This document shows, one piece after another, positions 10,501 to 22,219 of a stretch of DNA of 64,000 nucleotides. The DNA is from JAEUPI01 sp963814435. GTDB taxonomy: Bacteria > Pseudomonadota > Gammaproteobacteria > Burkholderiales > Burkholderiaceae_C. The stretch lies in NCBI GenBank assembly GCA_963814435.1, contig CAWFCV010000010.1, positions 62,001 to 126,000 on the forward strand, written 5' to 3'. The notes below the pieces were generated by a model. The model had not been told where the DNA came from and did not search any database. It saw only the letters and a list, made by a program, of their open reading frames with translations. The stretch's first letter is position 1, and every line of letters starts with the position of its first letter. A program made the translations under genes and the position numbers.

Positions 10501-11427
10501 CACGCGGTCCTGCTCGGCCTGCGACAACCGCGCGAACAACGGCAGGATCTCCGGCGGCGGCCCGCCGCGCAGGTGGCTGGCCAAGTGCTTGCGCAGGTGG
10601 TCGGCCGCCTCGCGGATCTCGCGCTCGCCGGGCAGGAAGATCAGGATGTCGCCGCGATCGCCGCCCCGCCACAGCGCATCGACCGCGTCGGCGATCGCGT
10701 CGTTCAGGTCGCGGTCCTTCGCCTCCTCGAACGGCTGCCAGCGAATCTCCACCGGATACAGGCGGCCCGAGACGGTGACGGTCGGCGCCGGCCCTAGCGT
10801 GGACGCGAAATGCTGTGCGAAGCGGTCGGCGTCGATCGTGGCCGAGGTGACCACGACCTTCAGGTCCGGCCGGCGCGGCAGCAGCTGCTTGAGGTAACCG
10901 AGCAGGAAGTCGATGTTGAGGCTGCGCTCGTGCGCCTCGTCGATGATCAGCGTGTCGTAGGCGTGCAGCTCCGGATCGGTCTGCGTCTCGGCCAGCAGGA
11001 TGCCGTCGGTCATCAGCTTCACCGAGGCGCCGCGCTGCAGTCGGTCCTGGAACCGGACCTTGTAGCCCACCACCTCGCCGAGCGGCGACTGCAATTCGTC
11101 GGCGATGCGCTTGGCCACGCTGGAGGCCGCAATGCGCCGGGGCTGGGTGTGCCCGATCAGAGCGCGGCCGCCGGCTCCAAGGCCGCGCCCGAGTTCGAGC
11201 GCGATCTTCGGCAGCTGCGTTGTCTTGCCGGAACCGGTTTCGCCGCAGACGATGACCACCTGGTGCTCGCGGATCGCGCGCGCGATCTCGTCGCGCCGGG
11301 CGCTGACCGGCAGCGATTCGGGGTAGCGGATCGGTGGTATCGGCGCGGCGGCGCTGGCGCGGGCCACCGGCGGCGTGGTGACGGAACGATTCACGAGGGC
11401 GCATGATACGAGTCGACCGCGCGCCAT
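7509..11427 (-). CDS. hrpA: HrpA DEAH-box RNA helicase, frameshifted
   Basis: ATP-dependent DEAH-box RNA helicase of about 1300 residues, the usual HrpA size. The N-terminal half shows Walker A CGETGSGKTTQLPK, QPRRIAA, IIDEAHERSLNIDF, SATID and motif VI QRAGRCGR. The second half carries the family C-terminal region (KTVRLGGVDCSATYLHEPGDP, QLHRLMPKRF-type segment, LDEYRWLLEELRVSLFAQ). The frame changes near 9640, between HGWRLNGS and ATYEQIHLSML, and one extra C/G there explains it. The start is unsure: ATG 11427 or GTG 11394, neither with a strong Shine-Dalgarno. It is divergent from argA. Role: ribosome rescue / mRNA processing, from E. coli knowledge. Confidence 0.88.
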
Positions 11428-11461
11428 GCGGCAGAATGACGTCGCTGCCCTTGCCCACCCG

Positions 11462-12802
11462 ATGAGCCTCGTCTTCCCGCACACCTTCGTACCCTGGTTC
11501 CGTTCGGTCGCGCCGTACATCCACGCCTACCACGGCAAGACCTTCGTCGTGGCCATGGCCGGTGAACTGATTGCGGCGGGCAAGCTGCATGTGTTCGTGC
11601 AGGACCTGTCGATCCTGCATGCGATGGGCATCAAGCTCGTGCTGGTGCACGGTTTTCGCCCGCAGGTGAACGAACAACTCAAGGCCAAGGGGCACGCCTC
11701 GCGCTTTTCGCACGGCAAGCGCATCACCGACGAGGTGGCGCTCGACTGCGCCCAGGAGGCCGCGGGCCAGTTGCGCTTCGAGATCGAGGCCGCGTTCTCG
11801 CAGGGCCTGCCCAACACGCCGATGGCCAACGCGGCCGTGCGCGTGGTGTCGGGCAACTTCCTCACCGCGCGACCGGTGGGCATCGTCGATGGCATCGATT
11901 TCATGCACAGCGGTGTCGTGCGCCGGGTCGACGCCGCGGGCGTGCGACGGGCCATCGACGGGGGCGCACTGGTGCTGCTGTCGCCGTTCGGCTTCTCGCC
12001 CACCGGCGAGGCCTTCAATCTGACGATGGAAGACGTCGCCACCGCCACCGCCATGGCGCTGCAGGCCGACAAGCTGCTGTTCCTCACCGAGATCGCCGGC
12101 GTGCACGAAAAGGCCGACGACCCGGAGAGTCCGATCGACACCGAGCTGGCGCTGGTCGACGCCAAGCGGCTGCTGGCCGCCTTGCCCGAGCCCACCCGGC
12201 CCAGCGAGGTCGCGTTCTATCTGCAGCACTGCGTCCGGGCTTGCGAGGGCGGCGTCGAACGCTCGCACATCCTGCCGTTCGCGGTGGACGGCGCCATCTT
12301 GCAGGAGGTGTTCACGCACGACGGCATCGGCACCATGGTGGTCGACGAGAAGCTCGAGAGCCTGCACGAAGCCGGCGCGGACGACGTGGCGGCGATTCTG
12401 GCGCTGATCGAGCCGTTCGAGCGCGATGGCACCTTGGTCAAGCGCGGCCGCACCGAGATCGAACGTGACGCCGGCAACTACACCGTGATCGAACACGACG
12501 GCGTGATCTTCGGCTGCGCCGCGCTGTACCCCTATCCCGAGGCGCGCACCGGCGAGATGGCGGCGCTCACCGTGTCGCCGCAGGTACAGAGCCAGGGTGA
12601 CGGCGAGCGGCTGCTCAAGCGCATCGAACAGCGCGCCAAGGCCATGGGACTCGAGAGCATCTTCGTGCTGACGACGCGCACCATGCACTGGTTCGTCAAG
12701 CGCGGCTTCGTGCAGGTGGACCCCGACTGGCTGCCCGAGGCCCGCAAACGCAAGTACAACTGGGACCGCCGCTCGCAGGTCTTCGTGAAGAAACTCGTCT
12801 GA
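11462..12802 (+). CDS. argA: N-acetylglutamate synthase
   Basis: Catalyses acetyl-CoA + L-glutamate to N-acetylglutamate, the first step of arginine synthesis. The protein has 446 residues. The N-terminal amino-acid-kinase-like domain (about 1-285) includes FVVAMAGELIAAGKL and GIKLVLVHGFRPQVNEQL. The C-terminal GNAT acetyltransferase domain (about 295-446) includes IFGCAALYPYPEARTGEMAAL, the acetyl-CoA loop VQSQGDGERLL and HWFVKRGFVQV. The ATG at 11462 gives the usual N-terminus SLVFPHTFVPWFRSVAPYI; an ATG at 11375 would overlap hrpA. Length and two-domain order are those of classical bacterial ArgA. yggX follows 39 bp downstream. Confidence 0.95.
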   Translation: MSLVFPHTFVPWFRSVAPYIHAYHGKTFVVAMAGELIAAGKLHVFVQDLSILHAMGIKLVLVHGFRPQVNEQLKAKGHASRFSHGKRITDEVALDCAQEAAGQLRFEIEAAFSQGLPNTPMANAAVRVVSGNFLTARPVGIVDGIDFMHSGVVRRVDAAGVRRAIDGGALVLLSPFGFSPTGEAFNLTMEDVATATAMALQADKLLFLTEIAGVHEKADDPESPIDTELALVDAKRLLAALPEPTRPSEVAFYLQHCVRACEGGVERSHILPFAVDGAILQEVFTHDGIGTMVVDEKLESLHEAGADDVAAILALIEPFERDGTLVKRGRTEIERDAGNYTVIEHDGVIFGCAALYPYPEARTGEMAALTVSPQVQSQGDGERLLKRIEQRAKAMGLESIFVLTTRTMHWFVKRGFVQVDPDWLPEARKRKYNWDRRSQVFVKKLV

Positions 12803-12841
12803 ATCGACGCCGCATCCACCATCCCATCTGGAGTTCGACAC

Positions 12842-13114
12842 ATGGCCCGCACCGTTCAATGCGTTTACCTGAAGCGCGAGGCTGAAGGCCTGGCCTATCC
12901 CACCTATCCGGGCGATCTGGGCAAGCGGATCTACGACAACGTGAGCAAGGACGCCTGGGCGCTGTGGCTCAAACATCAGACCATGCTGGTCAACGAAAAC
13001 CGCCTGAACCTCGCTGACCAGCGAGCGCGGCAATACCTCGCGCGCCAGATGGAGCAATTCCTCTTTGGCGGCAGTGCCGATCAGCCAGCGGGCTACGTTC
13101 CGCCGAGTGCCTGA
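12842..13114 (+). CDS. yggX: Probable Fe(2+)-trafficking protein
   Basis: Small cytoplasmic protein of 90 residues matching the YggX family from end to end. It has the N-terminal Cys in RTVQCVYLKREAEGL, the central PGDLGKRIYDNVSKDAWALWLKHQTMLVNENRLN, read here as separate conserved blocks, and a C-terminal helix ending LARQMEQFLFG. YggX is implicated in protecting labile iron and Fe-S clusters from oxidation. The start has GGAG 8 bases upstream. It may be co-transcribed with argA. The next gene downstream is an iron-uptake protein, so the neighbourhood is iron-related. Confidence 0.93.
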   Translation: MARTVQCVYLKREAEGLAYPTYPGDLGKRIYDNVSKDAWALWLKHQTMLVNENRLNLADQRARQYLARQMEQFLFGGSADQPAGYVPPSA

Positions 13115-13177
13115 CGTGCGCTGAGCGAGTTTCCGGTTACCGCGCCGAGCGTGTGGCGGGAGACTTGACACAGCACA

Positions 13178-13208
13178 AATGCGAATCGTTCGTGTTTGCA
13201 TATATACT
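13178..13208 (+). promoter_or_regulatory. Fur-box-like site and -10 element
   Basis: AATGCGAATCGTTCGTGTT at 13178-13196 is an imperfect inverted repeat close to the AATGCGAAT-type Fur boxes of betaproteobacteria. TATACT at 13203-13208 is a good -10, so bound Fur would cover the -35 and spacer. TTGACA at 13165-13170 is too far from this -10 to pair with it. The site lies 27 bp upstream of an iron-binding protein gene, which fits iron repression. Confidence 0.55.
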
Positions 13209-13234
13209 CCGGCACATCCCCTGCTGGAGTCAAC

Positions 13235-14269
13235 ATGAAGATCGTCCGCATAGCCGCCGTGCTCGCATTGATGGCGATGGGCAGCCTCGCTCTCGCCCAG
13301 GCCCCGGTGCTCAACATCTATTCGGCCCGCCATTACCAGACCGACGAGGCGCTCTACCAGAAGTTCACCCAGGCCACGGGCATCCGCGTCCAGCGCGTGG
13401 ATGCCGACGACGCAGGCATCCTCGCCCGCCTGCGCGCCGAAGGTGCAGCGAGCCCGGCGGACGTGATCCTGCTCGTCGACGCGGCACGCCTGTGGCGGGC
13501 GGAGATCGACGGCCTGTTCCAGCCGCTGAAGAGCGATGTCTTGGAAAAGCGCATCCCCGCCCAGCTGCGCGGCAAGGACGATGGCAGTGGCTCGCAATGG
13601 TTTGGTTTCTCGACGCGCGCACGGGTCGTTGTCTACAACAAGGCCAGCGTGCCCGCGTCGGACGTCGACAGCTACGAGAAACTCGCCGAGCCGCAGAACA
13701 AGGGACGGCTGTGTACGCGGTCAGGCTCGCACCCGTACAACCTGTCGCTGTTCGGCGCGGTCACCGAGCACCTGGGTCCACAAAAGGCCGAGGCATGGCT
13801 GCAGGGCCTGGTGAACAACATGGCGCGGCCACCCAAGGGTGGCGATACCGATCAAATTCGGGCCGTCGCCTCCGGGGAATGCGCCGTCGCCTTGACCAAT
13901 ACCTACTATCTCGCGCGGATCATGCGCTCCGACATCGCCGACGACAAGAATGTGGTCGAACGCATCGGCGTGATGTTTCCGAACCAGAGTTCTTGGGGTA
14001 CCCATATCAATATTGCGGGCGGTGCCGTGGCCCGTCACGCCAAGAATGTCACCGCCGCGCGGCTGTTCCTGGAGTATCTGGCCAGTGACGACGCGCAGGC
14101 GCATTTCGCGAACGGCAACAACGAGTGGCCGGCCGTCACTGGCCTGACGCTCGCAAATCCCGCGCTGCAACGGATGGGCCCGTTCAAGTCCGAGACGATT
14201 CCCGTATCGATCATCGGCATGAATCAGGTCAAGGTCCAGCAGATGCTCGACCGGGTGAGCTATCGATGA
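13235..14269 (+). CDS. Periplasmic Fe(3+)-binding protein, FbpA/FutA type
   Basis: Extracytoplasmic iron-binding protein of an iron ABC importer, 344 residues. A Sec signal peptide spans residues 1-22 (IAAVLALMAMGSLALAQA). The mature part starts APVLNIYSARHYQTDEALYQKF, whose early Tyr and His fit FbpA-type Fe(III) ligands, and has TNTYYLARIMRS with the paired Tyr that bind iron. It also shows RVVVYNK and WPAVTG motifs of the family. The ATG at 13235 has GGAG upstream. It carries a Fur-like box but no adjacent permease or ATPase, so the partner components must be elsewhere. Specificity for iron is well supported by context and motifs. Confidence 0.88.
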   Translation: MKIVRIAAVLALMAMGSLALAQAPVLNIYSARHYQTDEALYQKFTQATGIRVQRVDADDAGILARLRAEGAASPADVILLVDAARLWRAEIDGLFQPLKSDVLEKRIPAQLRGKDDGSGSQWFGFSTRARVVVYNKASVPASDVDSYEKLAEPQNKGRLCTRSGSHPYNLSLFGAVTEHLGPQKAEAWLQGLVNNMARPPKGGDTDQIRAVASGECAVALTNTYYLARIMRSDIADDKNVVERIGVMFPNQSSWGTHINIAGGAVARHAKNVTAARLFLEYLASDDAQAHFANGNNEWPAVTGLTLANPALQRMGPFKSETIPVSIIGMNQVKVQQMLDRVSYR

Positions 14270-14338
14270 AACCCAGGCTGGCGCAGTTTGTTGGCTGGCG
14301 ATATATTGGGCCTAGGTATTTCATCCGCCGGAGAAACC

Positions 14339-14641
14339 ATGTCCAGCCTGACCGAATTGATGGCCCAAAAGGAGGCCCTTGAAAAGCGGATCGCGGACGC
14401 TCGGCGCACCGAACGCGCCGATGCCATCCAGAAAATCAAGACACTGATGGACGAATACGGTCTGACGACGGCCGACTTGAACGCGAAATCGGGCTCCGGA
14501 CGCACCCGAAAAGGCAGCAAGGTGCCAGCCAAGTACCGTGACCCCGCTAGCGGCAGCACTTGGAGCGGGCGCGGGCTGCAGCCCAAGTGGCTGAAGGCGG
14601 CATTGGGCAGCGGTCGAAAACTCAGCGACTTCGCGCTTTGA
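14339..14641 (+). CDS. H-NS family nucleoid protein
   Basis: Short DNA-binding protein of 100 residues. Residues about 1-50 form an N-terminal coiled coil for oligomerisation (LMAQKEALEKRIADARR). The C-terminal domain carries the H-NS core YRDPASGSTWSGRG followed by PKWL. Many betaproteobacterial H-NS/BpH3 proteins look like this; they silence AT-rich DNA. The ATG at 14339 has GGAG at 14330-14333. A possible -10, TATATT, lies at 14302-14307 without a clear -35. It stands between an iron-uptake gene and a c-di-GMP enzyme with no sign of operon membership. Confidence 0.9.
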   Translation: MSSLTELMAQKEALEKRIADARRTERADAIQKIKTLMDEYGLTTADLNAKSGSGRTRKGSKVPAKYRDPASGSTWSGRGLQPKWLKAALGSGRKLSDFAL

Positions 14642-14723
14642 CGCCAGCGCAGCGTTCTGCCCCGATGCGGGCCATGGACTCCAGGCCGGCAACTGACGCG
14701 GCACGTCATTGCCGACCGATTCG

Positions 14724-17700
14724 ATGATCGCTGCCGACGTGGCGTTGGATGACGGACGCCTAACCTGGCTCTTGCGAAGCGCCATCGTCATGGTGGCGAT
14801 GCTGCTTGCGAGCCGGCTGGGACTGCAGCTTGCCGACGGTGGCAGCCTGATTGCACCCTTTGCGCCCGCGGCGGGCGTGGCGCTGACCGCGCTGATTCGA
14901 CTCGGCCCGTCCGTCGCGCCGGCGCTGTGGCTGGGCGGAGCGGCCGCGTGGCTGTGGGCCGGTGCGAGCGTACCTCTTGCGGCAGCGCTGACGACCGGCA
15001 CCCTGTTGAGCACGATGCTGTCGACCTTCTGGCTCAGCCGAAGCGACTTCGGCTCGCGCCTGCGCCAGCCACGGGACATCTGGCTGCTCACCGGTGCCGC
15101 GCTGTGTGGCGGCCTCGTGCTCAGCGCAGTCAACGGCGCAACCTGGCTCACGCTGGCCGGCCGGGTTTCAATGACCGATCTGCCTGCCGCGTGGCTGTCT
15201 TGGTGGGTCGGCGAGGCGATGGGCGTGCTGTTGGTGGGCATCGGGTTGCTTACCTTCGATCGCGGCGCGTGGCGTTCGGCCTGGCGCGCCCCGACGGGGC
15301 TCGGCACGGCCTCGCTGGTCATGGGCCTGCTGTTGTCGACCGGCGTCGGCGCCACTGCCGCGGCGTCGGGTCGACTCGAACTGCTGCCAATCCTGCTGGT
15401 GCCACTGGTGGCACTGGCCTGGATCGTCCTGCGCGCAGGCATCGCGCTGGGCGCCGGCTGCGTGGCCGTCGCGTCGCTGGTCGTGGCGGGCATGCTGGCC
15501 GCGCGATCGCCTCCGATTCAGGATCTGGCGGTGGCAGCCGGTGCGCCGGTGCTGTGGACCTTTCTGCTCATCGCGCAAGCCCTGGTGCTGGTAACCCACT
15601 TGCTGGGTGGACGGGCGCGCGCGACCGCGCAGCGCGCCGAACTGGCGCTGGCCGGCGCCGACCTCGGCGTGGCGGAATGGATTCTGGGCGGCAGCCCTGG
15701 ATTCACATCCGCACGCTGGCGCCAGCTGCTGGGCGACCCCGATGGGTCACGGACCTCGACCTTGGAGTCGTGGCTCGAGCACGTGCATGACGACGACCGC
15801 CCGGAACTGCAAGCAGCGCTCGAGGCACTGGAGCGCACCCGTGAGGAGACGCTGTGGCGCCAGGTCCGCGTTCGCGTCGGCGAGGCCTGGCCGTGGTACG
15901 AACTGCGGGTGAATGTCGCCGAGCGCTCGGCGCAGGGCGTGCCCACCCGTCTCGTGGCGACGCTGACCGACGTGCAGGAACGGCGCAGCGCACAGGATCG
16001 CGAGCGCCTGTCGACGAGCCTGTTTCAGAATCTTCATGAAGGCCTGGTGATCGTCGATGCCGAGTTGCGCATCCTGGATGTGAATCCGACCTACAGCCGC
16101 ATCATGGGCGTTGCGCGCGAGGAGCTGCTCGGCACCGTGCCCAATCTGCTCAGCTCGTCGTCGACCGACGCGATGACGCGCCAGCAGCAAAACGCCATCT
16201 GGGCCGGACTTCGCAGTCATGGGCATTGGAGCGGCGAAGTGGTCGAGCGCAAGCGCAACGGCGACCCCTGCGCCCTGCACGTGAGCGTGTTCACCGTGCA
16301 CGACCCGGAAGGCGCCGTCCGCTATCGCGTGATGATGTTGTCGGACATCACGGAGCAGCGCCTGCAGCGCGAACGACTCGAGCGGCAAGCCAATTTCGAC
16401 GAGCTGACGCGCTTGCCCAACCGCGCTCGGCTGACTCAATTGCTCGCCGACGCGATGGCTTCGAGCGACCGCGAGGGCTATCTGCTGACGGTGTGCTACA
16501 TCGACCTCGATCACTTCAAGACCGTCAACGCCCAGTTCGGCCATGCCGCAGGCGACCGGCTGCTGGTCGAGTTGGCGGCCCGGCTGCGTGCGGCACTGCG
16601 GGCGCACGCATCCTGGTCCGACGTCGCGGCGCGCCTGGGGGGCGATGAATTCGTGCTGCTGCTGCGCGCCGACACGATCGAAGAGTCCCGGCTGGCGGTC
16701 GAGCGGGTGCTGCGTGTGATCGCAGCCCCCTACGCACTCGACCATTCACTCCAACCTGCCGCCATCAGCGCCAGCGTCGGCGCCACGGTGTACCCGATCG
16801 ACCGCAGCGACCCCGACACGCTGCTGCGCCACGCCGACCATGCGATGTACGGCGCCAAGCAAGCCGGCAGAAACGGCTACCTGTTCTTCGACCCGGAACA
16901 CAACCGGCGCGCCGAAGAGCGCGTGCTGGCGCTCGGTCGGGTGCAGGAAGCCATCGATCGCCACGAGCTGTGCTTGTATTACCAGCCCAAGGTGGATCTG
17001 CGTCGCGGCGCCATCCTCGGCTTCGAAGCACTGCTGCGCTGGAACCACCCGGAGCATGGCTTGATCGGGCCGGCGCACTTCCTGCCGCTGATCGAGAACA
17101 CCGGGTTGTCGGCCGGGGTTGGCGACTGGGTGCTGTCGCAGGCGCTGCTGCAGCTCGAACAGTGGCAGGGCCAAGGGCTCGACATCTCGGTCAGCGTCAA
17201 CGTCTCGGCACGCCATCTCCAGGAGCCCGATTTCGTGCAACGCCTGGCCGAGCTGCTGGCGCGCCACGCGCGTCCGCTGGGCCCCAGCCTGGAGCTGGAA
17301 ATCCTGGAAACCGCCGCCCTCGCCGACGTGGCCTACACGTCCACCTTGCTGGAACAGTGCACGGCGCTGGGCGTGCGCTGCGCGCTGGATGATTTCGGCA
17401 CCGGCTACTCGACGCTCACCTACCTCAAGCGGCTGCCGGTCCAGGTGCTGAAGATCGATCGCTCGTTCGTGCACAACATGCTGTCCGATGCCCAGGATCG
17501 CGCGATCGTCGAAGGCGTGATCAGCCTGGCGCGCACCTTTGCCTGTGTCGCCGTCGCCGAAGGCGTTGAAACCCCGGCGCAGGCGCGCATGCTGCTGGAG
17601 ATGGGTTGCGAAGTCGGCCAGGGGTCTGGCATCGCGTCGCCGATGCCGGCCAATGACGTGCTGCGCTGGGTCCGCGACTGGAAAGGCCTGTTCGCAATCA

Positions 17701-17747
17701 CACCGGCGGTCATGCCGGCGACCGGGTCCGCGCCACGCAATCGCTGA
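14724..17747 (+). CDS. MASE1-PAS-PAS-GGDEF-EAL c-di-GMP enzyme
   Basis: Inner-membrane sensor enzyme of about 1007 residues acting on cyclic di-GMP. About 295 N-terminal residues form eight or more hydrophobic helices of MASE1 type. Two PAS-like modules follow (WILGGSPGFTSARWRQLLG, then LFQNLHEGLVIVDAELRILDVN). The GGDEF domain keeps the signature ARLGGDEFVLLLRA. The EAL domain keeps GFEALLRWNHP, LEILETAAL, DDFGTGYSTL and KIDRSF. Both catalytic signatures are intact, so it could synthesise and degrade c-di-GMP; in many such proteins one activity dominates. ATG 14724 is preferred over TTG 14709, although neither has a clear ribosome site. The ligand of the sensor part is unknown. Confidence 0.92.
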   Translation: MIAADVALDDGRLTWLLRSAIVMVAMLLASRLGLQLADGGSLIAPFAPAAGVALTALIRLGPSVAPALWLGGAAAWLWAGASVPLAAALTTGTLLSTMLSTFWLSRSDFGSRLRQPRDIWLLTGAALCGGLVLSAVNGATWLTLAGRVSMTDLPAAWLSWWVGEAMGVLLVGIGLLTFDRGAWRSAWRAPTGLGTASLVMGLLLSTGVGATAAASGRLELLPILLVPLVALAWIVLRAGIALGAGCVAVASLVVAGMLAARSPPIQDLAVAAGAPVLWTFLLIAQALVLVTHLLGGRARATAQRAELALAGADLGVAEWILGGSPGFTSARWRQLLGDPDGSRTSTLESWLEHVHDDDRPELQAALEALERTREETLWRQVRVRVGEAWPWYELRVNVAERSAQGVPTRLVATLTDVQERRSAQDRERLSTSLFQNLHEGLVIVDAELRILDVNPTYSRIMGVAREELLGTVPNLLSSSSTDAMTRQQQNAIWAGLRSHGHWSGEVVERKRNGDPCALHVSVFTVHDPEGAVRYRVMMLSDITEQRLQRERLERQANFDELTRLPNRARLTQLLADAMASSDREGYLLTVCYIDLDHFKTVNAQFGHAAGDRLLVELAARLRAALRAHASWSDVAARLGGDEFVLLLRADTIEESRLAVERVLRVIAAPYALDHSLQPAAISASVGATVYPIDRSDPDTLLRHADHAMYGAKQAGRNGYLFFDPEHNRRAEERVLALGRVQEAIDRHELCLYYQPKVDLRRGAILGFEALLRWNHPEHGLIGPAHFLPLIENTGLSAGVGDWVLSQALLQLEQWQGQGLDISVSVNVSARHLQEPDFVQRLAELLARHARPLGPSLELEILETAALADVAYTSTLLEQCTALGVRCALDDFGTGYSTLTYLKRLPVQVLKIDRSFVHNMLSDAQDRAIVEGVISLARTFACVAVAEGVETPAQARMLLEMGCEVGQGSGIASPMPANDVLRWVRDWKGLFAITPAVMPATGSAPRNR

Positions 17748-17784
17748 GCCGCGACCACGTCGCGATGGTTCGCTAGACTTGGCC

Positions 17785-19623
17785 GTGCTCTCGCCCGGCT
17801 TCATTCAGGATCTGCTGTCGCGCATCGACGTCGTCGAGGTCATCGCGCGACATGTCGAGTTGAAGAAGGCCGGCATCCATCACAAGGGTCTGTGCCCCTT
17901 TCACAGCGAGAAGTCGCCCAGCTTCACGGTCAGCCCCTCGCGCCAGACCTACCACTGCTTCGGCTGCGGCGCCCATGGCGACGCGATCCGGTTCCTGATG
18001 GAACACACCGGCCTGGGCTTCATGGACGCCGTGCGCGAGCTGGCGCAACGGGCCGGGGTCAGCGTGCCAGAAGACGATGCCACGCCCGAGGAACGAAGTC
18101 GCATGGCCGAGCAGCGCCAGAAGCAGGCCTCGCTGTCCGACGTGCTGGCGCGCGCGGGCCAGCACTACCGGGCGACGCTGAAGTCGAGCCCCCGGGCCAT
18201 CGACTACCTGAAGCGGCGCGGCCTCACCGGCGAGGTCGCCGCGCGGTTCGGGTTGGGCTATGCCGGCGAAGGCTGGCGCGGGCTGGCCAGCGTGTTCGGG
18301 CGCTACGACGATCCGACGCTGGTCGAGGCCGGCCTGGTCATCGTGCAGGGCGAAGGAGCCGACGAGAAGCGCTACGATCGTTTTCGTGACCGCGTCATGT
18401 TTCCGATCCGCTCGGTGCGCGGCGACGTCATCGGTTTCGGCGGGCGAGTGCTCGACCACGGCGAACCCAAGTACCTCAACTCGCCGGAGACCCCGGTCTT
18501 CGTCAAGGGCCGGGAGCTCTACGGGCTGTACGAGGCCCGCACCGCGCTGCGCGAGGCCGGTTATGCGCTGGTGGTCGAGGGCTACATGGACGTGGTGGCG
18601 CTCGCGCAACTGGGCTTTCCCAACGCCGTCGCCACGCTGGGCACGGCCTGCACGCCCGATCACCTGGCCAAGCTGTTCCGCTTCACCGACCAGGTGGTGT
18701 TCAGTTTCGACGGCGACAATGCGGGTCGCAAGGCGGCAGCGCGCGCATTGGAGGCCGCCCTGCCCCATGCCAACGACACCCGCTCGATTCGGTTCCTTTT
18801 CTTGCCTGCCGAACACGACCCCGACTCCTTCGTGCGCGAGCGCGGCGCCGAAGCGTTCGCCGAGGCAATTGCCGCGGCCGTGCCGCTGTCGACGCAGCTG
18901 CTGACGCAGTCGGCAGGCGATTGCGACCTGAGCACGCCGGAGGGCCGCACCCGCATGCTCGCCCAGGCACGACCGCTGCTCGACCTGCTGCCCGATGGCC
19001 TGCTGCGCGATCAGCTGGTCACCGAACTCGCGCAGCGTGGGGCCATCGACCGACACACGCTGCAGGCGCACTGGCGGCGCCAGGGGCACGCCACGCACGT
19101 CGCGGCAGCGCTGGCGAAGGGCGCTCCCCCTGTGGGCAAACCGCCCCCCCGCGCCAGCACCGGCGCCCGCGTCAGGCCGCAGACCGCAACGCTGCTGGAT
19201 CGTGCGGCGTGGCTGCTGGCCCGCAATCCCGCCGTGTGGCTGCAGTTGCCCGATGACGCGCACGAGCTGCTCGCGGGTCAGGCTGCGCCCCATGGCGCCT
19301 TCTTTGCGACACTCGAGCAGGTGCTGCACGAGCACGGTGTGCTCACGGCGTCGTCTTCATTCGACGAGCTGGAGCGTGCCGACGACCAAGGCAGCCTGTC
19401 GCACCTGCTGGCGCGCCTGCGTGGCTTTCACGATGTGGCGCAGGACGAGGACCCGGGTCGCTTGGTCCTGGGCATGATCCGTCAGTTGCGCATCCAGGCC
19501 ATCGGTGACGAGCTGACGCAGTTGCTGTCGGCGGGCGAACTCTCCGCGGACGCACGCTCCCGTGCCAACGAGCTGATTCGGCTTCAGGCCAGCCTGCGAG
19601 CCGCGCCCGAGCAGCCGCTTTGA
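17785..19623 (+). CDS. dnaG: DNA primase DnaG
   Basis: Replicative primase that makes RNA primers for Okazaki fragments, 612 residues. The N-terminal CHC2 zinc finger is complete (CPFHSEKSPSF, then YHCFGCGAHGDA). The TOPRIM catalytic core shows LVVEGYMDVVALAQLGF and FSFDGDNAGRKAA. The C-terminal DnaB-interaction region is present but less conserved. The start is taken as GTG 17785 by alignment with the usual FIQDLLSRIDVVEVI start; TTG 17779 is possible, and neither has a Shine-Dalgarno. The gene precedes rpoD, the classic macromolecular-synthesis order, although rpsU is not next to it here. Confidence 0.95.
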   Translation: MLSPGFIQDLLSRIDVVEVIARHVELKKAGIHHKGLCPFHSEKSPSFTVSPSRQTYHCFGCGAHGDAIRFLMEHTGLGFMDAVRELAQRAGVSVPEDDATPEERSRMAEQRQKQASLSDVLARAGQHYRATLKSSPRAIDYLKRRGLTGEVAARFGLGYAGEGWRGLASVFGRYDDPTLVEAGLVIVQGEGADEKRYDRFRDRVMFPIRSVRGDVIGFGGRVLDHGEPKYLNSPETPVFVKGRELYGLYEARTALREAGYALVVEGYMDVVALAQLGFPNAVATLGTACTPDHLAKLFRFTDQVVFSFDGDNAGRKAAARALEAALPHANDTRSIRFLFLPAEHDPDSFVRERGAEAFAEAIAAAVPLSTQLLTQSAGDCDLSTPEGRTRMLAQARPLLDLLPDGLLRDQLVTELAQRGAIDRHTLQAHWRRQGHATHVAAALAKGAPPVGKPPPRASTGARVRPQTATLLDRAAWLLARNPAVWLQLPDDAHELLAGQAAPHGAFFATLEQVLHEHGVLTASSSFDELERADDQGSLSHLLARLRGFHDVAQDEDPGRLVLGMIRQLRIQAIGDELTQLLSAGELSADARSRANELIRLQASLRAAPEQPL

Positions 19624-19648
19624 CGAATGCACGCAAGTCGCCGATAAT
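19620..19648 (+). promoter_or_regulatory. Sigma-70 promoter for rpoD
   Basis: TTGACG at 19620-19625 and GATAAT at 19643-19648 are separated by exactly 17 bp, one mismatch each from consensus. The -35 overlaps the dnaG stop codon. It would give rpoD its own transcript with a leader of about 260 nt (19655-19914), in which I see no gene and no recognised RNA element. Confidence 0.6.
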
Positions 19649-19914
19649 CTTGAATTCGTTGCAGCGGCAAGAGTGACAGCAGCGCTGACCCTAACCGGCA
19701 GGGACCCGGGCGACCCACGACACGGGTACAAACTGCCCAATCATCCCTCCAGGCGCTGTGGGTTCCACCCGTCCACGCGAGCTTGCCCGCCAGACATCCG
19801 ACCCGCGTTCGCGGCCCTGTGCCGCCACGCGGGGCTGCGCATGCGCGCCTTGGCCGGCGCTGCATTGCCCGAAGGTGGCTGGCCCGCCGCCCTGTCCATT
19901 GATCAAGGAACCGC

Positions 19915-22194
<2,280 letters not shown>

Positions 22195-22219
22195 GCCCGC
22201 GAGATCGGGCAGCTTCCAG

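Noticed and set aside
13165..13170. TTGACA as the -35 of the iron-binding gene
   Set aside because: It is 32 bp from the TATACT -10, and nothing at the correct spacing resembles a -10.
10076..13597. 1173-codon minus-strand frame spanning hrpA and argA
   Set aside because: It is out of frame with hrpA and antisense to argA, yggX and the iron-binding gene; its translation shows no motifs.
22195..22219. tRNA or strong terminator after rpoD
   Set aside because: Only a five-base stem (GCCCG/CGGGC) without a T-run is present, and the gap is too short for a tRNA.
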